7,323 bases of DNA from Gammaproteobacteria bacterium (GTDB lineage Bacteria > Pseudomonadota > Gammaproteobacteria > Xanthomonadales > Wenzhouxiangellaceae), in assembly GCA_003561495.1 (NCBI GenBank), contig PWWM01000253.1, positions 1-7,323 of the forward strand. The letters are read 5' to 3'. The position numbers and the translations under genes were made by a program. Positions 1 to 5,308 of the stretch are shown in pieces (the first letter of the stretch is position 1; every line of letters starts with the position of its first letter). The notes under the pieces were generated by a model that worked only from the letters and a program-made list of their open reading frames with translations, was not told the origin of the DNA and did no database searches.

Positions 1-1
1 G

Positions 2-57
2 CCGTAAACCGTAAACCGTAAACCGTAAACCGTAAACCGTAAACCGTAAACCGTAAA
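2..57. repeat. Heptanucleotide tandem repeat, (CCGTAAA) x 8
   Basis: Eight consecutive exact copies of the 7-bp unit CCGTAAA fill these bases with no mismatch, and only eight bases separate the last copy from the lolA ATG. The tract starts at the window edge, so its true length is unknown. The unit length resembles the short tandem heptamer repeats described in cyanobacteria and some proteobacteria. Perfect copies suggest recent expansion or active slippage. It occupies the place where a lolA promoter or ribosome binding site would be expected. Confidence 0.97.
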
Positions 58-65
58 TCCTCCCA

Positions 66-674
66 ATGCTCCGACGACTGTCCCTCTTCGTTCTCCTCCT
101 CCTCCCCGCCATCGCCTGGTCCGACACCGATCCGCGTGCCCAGCTTGACCAGTTCGCCGCCGGGCTGGATGCCTTGTCGGGAAGCTTTCGCCAGGTCACG
201 GTGGAGGCCGATGGTCGCATCGTCGAGCAGACCGAGGGGCGGTTGTACTTTACTCAGCCGGATCGGTTTCGCTGGAGTTATCTTGAGCCGTTTCCACAGG
301 AACTGGTCGCGGACGGTGAACGTTTGTGGCATTACGACGAATCGCTGGATCAGGTCACCGTCAGGGATCAGCCTCCGGCTGCGGAGTCGCCGTTGCTGGT
401 CCTGACCCGACCGGATCTGCTGGATCGCTTCTATCGCATCGAGGCCAGCGATCAACCCGATGAGTTACGGTTCAGCCCGCTGGGCGATGACGGGGAATTC
501 GAGCTGGCCACGCTGTTTTTTTCCGACGGACTCCCCGAAGCGCTGGAACTTATCGACCGCTTCGGCCAACTGACCCGTCTGGAAATGTACGATCTGCAAC
601 GCAATCCCGAGCTTGACCCGGACCTGTTCACCTTCGTTGTACCTCCCGGCGCCGATTTGCTGGAAGGCTACTGA
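66..674 (+). CDS. lolA: Outer-membrane lipoprotein carrier protein LolA
   Basis: LolA is the periplasmic chaperone that takes mature lipoproteins from the inner-membrane LolCDE complex and delivers them to LolB at the outer membrane. The product has 202 residues, close to the E. coli precursor. Residues 1-19 form a signal peptide: Arg-Arg at 3-4, a Leu-rich core, and Ala-Ile-Ala at 15-17 near the likely cleavage site. The mature part shows family hallmarks: the GSFRQ motif at 39-43, the RFRW segment at 67-70 followed by SYLEPFPQELV, DGERLWHYD at 83-91, and a C-terminal DPDLFTFVVPPGADLL stretch. The ATG at 66 is chosen because it begins the signal peptide. No Shine-Dalgarno is visible, since the eight bases before it are TCCTCCCA and the heptamer tract precedes them. 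In many Gammaproteobacteria lolA follows ftsK; that neighbour would lie outside the window. Confidence 0.95.
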   Translation: MLRRLSLFVLLLLPAIAWSDTDPRAQLDQFAAGLDALSGSFRQVTVEADGRIVEQTEGRLYFTQPDRFRWSYLEPFPQELVADGERLWHYDESLDQVTVRDQPPAAESPLLVLTRPDLLDRFYRIEASDQPDELRFSPLGDDGEFELATLFFSDGLPEALELIDRFGQLTRLEMYDLQRNPELDPDLFTFVVPPGADLLEGY

Positions 675-697
675 GGCCCTCAAGAGCCACCTGGAAT

Positions 698-734
698 CGA
701 TGTGCCCGGCGATTTCTTGATTGCGCCGACATCG
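698..734 (+). terminator. Possible weak stem-loop after lolA
   Basis: CGATGT (698-703) pairs with ACATCG (729-734), and CGGCG (707-711) pairs with CGCCG (724-728), leaving a three-base bulge and a 12-base loop. The following sequence, TCCCTTTCG, is only weakly T-rich, so this is a poor intrinsic terminator. It is listed because it is the only sizeable hairpin between lolA and the promoter of the next gene. Confidence 0.25.
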
Positions 735-769
735 TCCCTTTCGCGTCTATTTTGTGACCTGAATCTTCC

Positions 770-799
770 TTTACAGCGATAGTGTGATGAGGCTAGTAT
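770..799 (+). promoter_or_regulatory. Sigma70-like promoter for the small membrane protein
   Basis: TTTACA (770-775, five of six matches to TTGACA) is followed after 18 bases by TAGTAT (794-799, four of six matches to TATAAT). Transcription would start near 805-808, about 27 bases before the ATG at 834. The Shine-Dalgarno at 817-824 would then lie inside the leader. The surrounding sequence is AT-richer than the neighbouring genes. An upstream start at GTG 801 would fall before the predicted transcript start, which argues for the ATG. Confidence 0.6.
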
Positions 800-833
800 A
801 GTGACGCTGATTCAAAAAGAGGGGTTTTCCTGC

Positions 834-1067
834 ATGGGAATTTTCACGCAACGAGTTTTTATTCCGCGACCACTGTATTTCTGGATGCCTTTTATCTATC
901 TATTGACCGGCGTCCTGATGTGGCTGGTTTTTTCTCATGCGCTGGTCAAACTGATGGCGCTGATGTTGATGGCCTTTGCCCTCTACATTACCGTCAAGCG
1001 CTTCTCATCGACGACCGACTCGACGGCCAGGTCACGCGCACGTCGGCGGCCTGTACGGCCTCGCTGA
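834..1067 (+). CDS. Small two-helix membrane protein of unknown function
   Basis: I do not recognise this 77-residue protein. It has a short amphipathic N terminus (MGIFTQRVFIPRP), two hydrophobic segments at about 17-34 and 37-54 with a tight turn at FSHALVK, and a basic C-terminal tail from 55 that ends in many arginines. The tail would probably stay in the cytoplasm, making a helical hairpin. The ATG at 834 is preferred because AAGAGGGG (817-824) is a strong Shine-Dalgarno nine bases upstream. An in-frame GTG at 801 would add 11 residues but has no comparable site and lies upstream of the predicted transcript start. The gene looks monocistronic: it has its own promoter and a hairpin terminator after the stop, and it converges with the efflux operon. 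No known domain, metal motif or catalytic residue is visible. It is probably real because promoter, ribosome site, two clean helices and terminator all agree. Confidence 0.75.
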   Translation: MGIFTQRVFIPRPLYFWMPFIYLLTGVLMWLVFSHALVKLMALMLMAFALYITVKRFSSTTDSTARSRARRRPVRPR

Positions 1068-1080
1068 TCCATTCTTGTCT

Positions 1081-1117
1081 GCACCCACTGCTCGTACTGG
1101 GCAGTGGGCGCGCTTTT
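1081..1117 (+). terminator. Rho-independent terminator after the small membrane protein
   Basis: CCCACTGC (1084-1091) pairs perfectly with GCAGTGGG (1101-1108) around a nine-base loop. The outer GC of 1081-1082 pairs with GC at 1110-1111 across one mismatch. The run GCGCTTTT follows, giving a short T-tract. The hairpin begins 13 bases after the stop codon at 1065-1067. On the opposite strand no T-run follows, so it probably does not terminate the converging operon. Confidence 0.6.
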
Positions 1118-1228
1118 GTCATCAACCTGGGAGACGCCTTGTGGTGGAATGGTGCCCAGCGATTGCTGCCCGTTTGAGTAGCACTGAATTGCCGATCACC
1201 TATAGGGGGACCGGGGTCCTTCGTGTCT

Positions 1229-1945
1229 TCACTCATGGCCGTGCCTCAGGATAGTGGCTGTAGACTTCGGGGCTTCGCCATCGTGACGAAAATGCGTGTG
1301 GTCATGAGAATGCCCCTCGTGATGATGTTCATGGTCGTTGTCATGGTCATGATGTTGCCCGTGGTCATGATCATGATCGTGCTCATGTTCATGATGATGG
1401 TGATGGTGCTCCACGCCGGCTTCCCGGGCCGCGGCCAGCAAGTTGGCGTAATCGTCATCGGCAAAGTCGGGGAAGCGGGTCATCAGGGCGACCACGGGCA
1501 GAAGTTCATCATCGCTGTGGGTCGGACCCCAGGCCGGCATGCCGGTCATGCGGATGCCGTGTTTGGTGACCCAGAACAACTCGTCGGGCGATCGCTTGCG
1601 CGCTGAATCGGCAAGATCCGGAGCCGGCGGGTTGAGGCCCTGGGCCAGGGCAGTGGGAGAGCCGCCGGGCGGGGTGTGACAGGCCGCGCACATGTCCTCG
1701 AACCCGACCACGGCCTCGTGGAGCCGATCGGTATCGGTGATGTCCGGCAGTAACGGGGTGAGGTCTCGCGCATGACGCCTGACCGAGTTTTCGCGAACTG
1801 TCTCAAGCACCCGGTCGGTGACCGGCCAATGGGCGCCGTCAGCCGAAACATCCATGCGGCCAGACAGGGCGATAGCCCAGTAAGCCAGGCAGGCAATAAC
1901 AAAGAGGATCAGCAGGGTGATTGTGGCGTGTTTTATAAAGTTCAT
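1229..1945 (-). CDS. Membrane-anchored mono-haem cytochrome c with histidine-rich C-terminal tail
   Basis: The protein has 238 residues. Residues 8-28 are a hydrophobic segment, most likely an uncleaved anchor that places the rest in the periplasm. CAACH at 86-90 is a class I haem c attachment site. Met133 or Met136 in KHGIRMTGMPAWG is the likely distal haem ligand. From about 180 to 221 the tail alternates His with Asp and Glu: 23 of 42 residues are histidine, a natural low-complexity metal-binding region. Small cytochromes with the KHGI-MTGMPAWG signature are commonly found beside heavy-metal RND pumps; the long tail is the unusual part. AGGAGA (1952-1957 on the plus strand as TCTCCT) lies six bases before the ATG and fixes the start. 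It is the last gene of the cus operon, 112 bases after cusA, with a large palindrome between them. Binding of Cu, Ni, Zn or Co by the tail and electron transfer at the haem are inferred; the redox partner is unknown. Confidence 0.9.
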   Translation of the reverse strand: MNFIKHATITLLILFVIACLAYWAIALSGRMDVSADGAHWPVTDRVLETVRENSVRRHARDLTPLLPDITDTDRLHEAVVGFEDMCAACHTPPGGSPTALAQGLNPPAPDLADSARKRSPDELFWVTKHGIRMTGMPAWGPTHSDDELLPVVALMTRFPDFADDDYANLLAAAREAGVEHHHHHHEHEHDHDHDHGQHHDHDNDHEHHHEGHSHDHTHFRHDGEAPKSTATILRHGHE

Positions 1946-1967
1946 GGCGTCTCTCCTGTTTGGTTGA

Positions 1968-2050
1968 TCACCACGGAGGCACAGAGGACACAGAGAAAAG
2001 AATCTGGTTTTATTCTGTTTTTCTCTGTGACCTCAGTGTCTCCGTGGTGA
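1968..2050. repeat. 83-bp imperfect palindrome (dispersed intergenic element)
   Basis: The arms 1968-1997 and 2021-2050 are inverted copies of 30 bases with three mismatches. Each begins TCACCACGGAG when read inward and contains CACAGAGAA. The 23-base centre holds a further AGAAT/ATTCT pairing. I recall elements of this 'TTCACCACGGAG..CACAGAG' type as dispersed intergenic palindromes in many bacterial genomes, where their translation yields spurious peptides resembling FLCVLCASVV. No coding capacity, transposase or clear target-site duplication is seen here. In operon mRNA it would fold into a long hairpin ending about ten bases before the Shine-Dalgarno of the cytochrome gene. Confidence 0.9.
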
Positions 2051-2057
2051 ATTGATT

Positions 2058-5000
2058 TCATTCTGAATCGTTGTCCTTGACACGCGGCAATCCGCGCCGG
2101 TGCCACAGGTAATACAGTGCCGGCATGACCAGCAGCGCGACGATCCAAACCGTGAACACCCCACCGACCATGGGTGCGGCGATGCGCTGCATGACCTCGG
2201 CGCCGGTGCCGGTGGAAAACATCACCGGCAGCAGACCGAGAAAGACCGTGGTTTCGGTCATGGTGATGGGGCGCACACGCTGGCAGGCGCCCTCGACGAT
2301 GGCGTCGCGCAGATCGGCGCGGGTAAAGGCACGTTCGCCGATCTCTTCGCGGAATCGTTGATAGGCGTTGTTGAGATACACCAGCATGATCACGCCGGTT
2401 TCCGCGGCAAGGCCGCCCAAGGCAATAAAGCCTACGGCCACGCCCACCGACATCTGGAAATCCAGCAGCCACATCAGCCAGAAGCCACCGGCAAGAGACA
2501 GCGGAATGGTGATCAGCACCATCGTGACCTCGAACAGTGAGCGGAAAACCATTAGCAGCAAAACCACGATGATGGCCAGCACCAGCGGAATCAGAACCGT
2601 CAGGCGTTCTCTGGCACGCTCCAGGTATTCATACTGTCCGGCAAAGCCGATCGAGTAGCCGCCAGGCAATTCAACCTGTTCGTCGATGGCTGCGCGCGCT
2701 TCGCGCACCCAGCCGGCCAGGTCGCGGCCTTCGATGTCGACGAACACGAAACCGGCCGGGCGAGTGTTTTCGGTGCGGATCATGGCCGGACCGTCGGCCA
2801 CTTCCACATCGGTAATCTCGGCCAGGGCAATGTGTGTGCCGGCTGGTGTGACGATGGGCAACTGGCGCAGCTTTTCGGGCGAATCGCGCCAGTCGGCCGG
2901 AAAGCGCAGGTTGATGGGGAAGCGCTCCAGGCCCTCGACGGTTTCTGTCACGTTCATGCCGCCAATGCCGAACCGCACCACGTCCTGGATATCGGCAATG
3001 TTCATGCCATGGCGCGCCGCAGCGACGCGATCAGGGCGGATCTCGATGTAGCGCCCGCTGGCCGGTCGGTCGGCGAAGGCGTTGGTCGCACCCGGCAGTT
3101 CGGCCACCACCGCTTCGATTTGTTCGGCCAGTGACTGGATCTCGGTGAGATCCGGCCCGGTGATCTCGATGCCCACGTCGGTACGAATGCCGGTCTGGAG
3201 CATGTCAATGCGGGTCTGGATGGGAAAGACCCAGGCATTGGTCAGCCCCGGGAACTGCACCAGTTCGTCAAGCTCACGCATGATGTCGGTGGTGGTGATC
3301 CCGGGCCGCCATTCGCTGCGCGGTTTCAGGGTGATGAAGGTTTCGATCATGGTCAGCGGCGCGGGGTCGGTGGCTGTCTCGACCCGTCCGGCCTTGCCCA
3401 TCACCCGCTTGACCTCGGGCTGGGACAGGATCAGACGGTCAGTCTGTTGCAACAACTCGCGCGCCTTGTCCGGCGAAAGACCGGGTAGGGTAGTAGGCAT
3501 ATACATCAGATCGCCTTCATCCAGCTCGGGCATGAACTCCGTCCCCAGCCTGGAGATCGGAAACAGCATGGACAGCACCAGCACTCCGGCCAGCATCGAC
3601 ACGATCCACGGATGATTCCCCGAAAACCGCGCCAACGGCCGATAAGCCCACTCCAGCCACCGCGCCACCGGCGACCCCCCCGTCTCCCATCTTCCGTCTC
3701 CCGTCTTCCCTGGGCGTACGAAGTAGCCCATCAAAACAGGCACCAACGTCACCGCCAGTCCCGCCGCGGCCGCCATCGCATAGGTCTTGGTAAACGCCAG
3801 CGGCGAAAACAGCCGCCCTTCCTGGGCCTGCAGAGCAAATACCGGCAGAAAGGACAGGGCCACGATCAGCAGCGAGAAAAAGATCGGTCGGCCGACTTCC
3901 AGGGTCGCTTCGGTGATGGCCTCCCAGCGCTGCTCGGCATCCTCGGGCGGGTCGCGCTCGAAGCGTTTGTGCACGTTTTCGATCAGTACGATGGCGGCAT
4001 CGACCATTACACCGATGGAAATGATGATCCCGCCCAGCGACATGATGTTGGCGTTGATACCCTGGAAGTACATGACCAGGTAAGCCACCAATACGCCCAT
4101 GGGCAGGCTGATCAGCAATACCAGCGACGATCTCAGGTGCCAGAGAAACAGGCCGATGACCAGCACCACGATGAAGAACTCCAGGGCGAGTTTTTCCCAC
4201 AGCGTGCGGATGGAGCGATCGATCAACGCCGAGCGATCATAGGTTTCAATGATCTCGACGCCTTCGGGCAGGCCGGGACGCAATTCGTCCAGTCGGTCCT
4301 TGACGGCATCGATGACCTGGCGTGCATTTTCGCCCGAACGCATGACCACGATGCCCGAGACCACCTCGCCTTCGCCATCGAGCTCGACAATACCGCGACG
4401 CTGGGCCGGACCTCGCCGGATTTCGGCGACCTGGTCGAGCAACACGGGCGTGCCGTTGTCGGCCATGCCCACCGGGATGCGTTTGAGATCATCCAGCGAC
4501 TGGACATAACCGGTGGCTCGAACCATGTACTCGGCCTCGGCCATTTCGATCAGCGAACCGCCGGCCTCGGAACTGCCACGGCGAATGGCTGTCTCGAGCT
4601 GACTCAGCGTCAATCCATAGGCGCGCAGCGCATTGGGATCGGCAACCACCTGGTACTGGCGGACCATGCCGCCGGCCGTAGCCACCTCCGAGACGCCTGG
4701 CACCGCTTGCAGCTCGAATTTCAGAAACCAGTCCTGCAGGGTCCTGAGTTCGGACAGATCGTGGTTGCCGGTTCGGTCAACGAGTGCATATTTATAAACC
4801 CAGCCCACGCCGGAGGCATCCGGCCCCAGCTCGGCGGTGACTCCGTCGGGCAGACGGCCCTCGACCTGGGACAGGTATTCCTGCACCCGTGAGCGTGCCC
4901 AGTACAGATCGGTGCCGTCCTCGAAAAGCACGTAGACAAAGGAATCGCCAAACATGGAAAAACCACGCACGGTATGGGCGCCCGGCACCGACATCAGCGC

Positions 5001-5213
5001 AGTGGTCAGCGGGTAGGTGACCTGATCCTCGACCACTTGCGGAGCCTGCCCCGGAAACATCGCGCGGACAATCACCTGCTTGTCGGTCAGATCGGGAATG
5101 GCGTCGACCGGGGTGTTGCGGACTGCATACAGACCGGCAACCCCGGTGATGATGGCCAGGATGATGATCAGCAGCCGGTTGGCCATGGACCAGCGAATGA
5201 TGGCGTTAATCAT
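2058..5213 (-). CDS. cusA: CusA-type heavy-metal RND efflux pump, Cu(I)/Ag(I)
   Basis: This is the inner-membrane, proton-driven pump of the HME-RND family; from the ATG at 5213 it has 1051 residues, the usual length. The start MINAIIRWSMANRLL aligns with the E. coli CusA N terminus as I recall it, although the Shine-Dalgarno is weak. Family signatures include NTPVDAIPDLTD (33-44), FEDGTDLYWARSRV, AELGPDASGVGW, the TM4 motif VMVDAAIVLIEN with Asp405, and EGDLMYMPTTLPG. Met572, Met622 and Met671 correspond to E. coli Met573, Met623 and Met672, the periplasmic copper site, which favours Cu/Ag over a CzcA-type zinc/cobalt substrate. Relay methionines Met391 and Met403 are kept, but position 410 is Leu instead of Met. 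The Lys of the E. coli RVRPK motif is Ile here (983). A heptamer repeat tract is embedded at residues 502-511, after TM6. An alternative TTG start at 5312 would add 33 repeat-derived residues. Confidence 0.94.
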   Translation of the reverse strand: MINAIIRWSMANRLLIIILAIITGVAGLYAVRNTPVDAIPDLTDKQVIVRAMFPGQAPQVVEDQVTYPLTTALMSVPGAHTVRGFSMFGDSFVYVLFEDGTDLYWARSRVQEYLSQVEGRLPDGVTAELGPDASGVGWVYKYALVDRTGNHDLSELRTLQDWFLKFELQAVPGVSEVATAGGMVRQYQVVADPNALRAYGLTLSQLETAIRRGSSEAGGSLIEMAEAEYMVRATGYVQSLDDLKRIPVGMADNGTPVLLDQVAEIRRGPAQRRGIVELDGEGEVVSGIVVMRSGENARQVIDAVKDRLDELRPGLPEGVEIIETYDRSALIDRSIRTLWEKLALEFFIVVLVIGLFLWHLRSSLVLLISLPMGVLVAYLVMYFQGINANIMSLGGIIISIGVMVDAAIVLIENVHKRFERDPPEDAEQRWEAITEATLEVGRPIFFSLLIVALSFLPVFALQAQEGRLFSPLAFTKTYAMAAAAGLAVTLVPVLMGYFVRPGKTGDGRWETGGSPVARWLEWAYRPLARFSGNHPWIVSMLAGVLVLSMLFPISRLGTEFMPELDEGDLMYMPTTLPGLSPDKARELLQQTDRLILSQPEVKRVMGKAGRVETATDPAPLTMIETFITLKPRSEWRPGITTTDIMRELDELVQFPGLTNAWVFPIQTRIDMLQTGIRTDVGIEITGPDLTEIQSLAEQIEAVVAELPGATNAFADRPASGRYIEIRPDRVAAARHGMNIADIQDVVRFGIGGMNVTETVEGLERFPINLRFPADWRDSPEKLRQLPIVTPAGTHIALAEITDVEVADGPAMIRTENTRPAGFVFVDIEGRDLAGWVREARAAIDEQVELPGGYSIGFAGQYEYLERARERLTVLIPLVLAIIVVLLLMVFRSLFEVTMVLITIPLSLAGGFWLMWLLDFQMSVGVAVGFIALGGLAAETGVIMLVYLNNAYQRFREEIGERAFTRADLRDAIVEGACQRVRPITMTETTVFLGLLPVMFSTGTGAEVMQRIAAPMVGGVFTVWIVALLVMPALYYLWHRRGLPRVKDNDSE
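3681..3708. repeat. AGACGGG-family heptamer repeat inside cusA (4 copies)
   Basis: On the plus strand the units are CGTCTCC, CATCTTC, CGTCTCC and CGTCTTC, four 7-bp copies with pyrimidine transitions between them. This is the reverse complement of the family seen at 5241-5268. In the cusA frame it encodes roughly GKTGDGRWET, in the cytoplasmic stretch between TM6 and the amphipathic segment before TM7. Compared with E. coli CusA as I recall it, this loop is about five residues longer. The frame is preserved although 28 bases is not a multiple of three, so flanking bases must compensate. Confidence 0.9.
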
Positions 5214-5240
5214 GAGGCGCTCGCTTCGCAGCGCGCGGGG

Positions 5241-5268
5241 AGACGGGAGACGGGAGACGGAAGACGGG
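5241..5268. repeat. AGACGGG heptamer tandem repeat (4 copies) between cusB and cusA
   Basis: Units are AGACGGG, AGACGGG, AGACGGA and AGACGGG, preceded by a run of G. The tract lies in the 95-base gap between the cusB stop and the cusA ATG, in a transcribed leader. Bases 5248-5264 match the reverse complement of 3690-3706 inside cusA perfectly over 17 bases. Confidence 0.93.
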
Positions 5269-5273
5269 GTTTT

Positions 5274-5301
5274 CCTTGTTCCTTGTTCCTTGGGCCTTGA
5301 G
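5274..5301. repeat. CCTTGTT-family heptamer tandem repeat (4 copies)
   Basis: Units are CCTTGTT, CCTTGTT, CCTTGGG and CCTTGAG, sharing a CCTTG core every seven bases. It sits five bases from the AGACGGG tract and differs from it in sequence, so two heptamer families are stacked in one small intergenic gap. Confidence 0.85.
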
Positions 5302-5308
5302 CCTGTCT

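Noticed and set aside
2..57. CCGTAAA repeats as a telomere of a linear replicon
   Set aside because: The unit differs by one base from the plant-type CCCTAAA, but the tract sits directly before a bacterial gene and similar heptamer tracts of other sequence occur inside the window, so a chromosome end is not supported.
1205..1222. GGAC/GTCC hairpin as a terminator for the cytochrome gene
   Set aside because: The stem is only about four pairs around a four-base loop and no T-run follows on the minus strand.
1223..1606. Met/Val-rich plus-strand open frame with apparent membrane segment
   Set aside because: The Met/Val runs are the complement of the His/Asp codons in the cytochrome tail, so the hydrophobic stretch is an artefact.
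1968..2050. Palindrome as an insertion sequence or CRISPR unit
   Set aside because: There is no transposase gene, only a single copy in the window, and no regularly spaced repeats with spacers.
1942..2472. Minus-strand open frame running from cusA into the palindrome, ending in an FLCVLCASVV-type peptide
   Set aside because: It overlaps cusA out of frame, and the end is the typical spurious translation of this palindromic element.
3612..4892. Long plus-strand open frame of 426 codons
   Set aside because: It lies antisense to cusA, has His/Gln-rich composition typical of a GC-rich shadow frame, no plausible start context and no recognisable domain.
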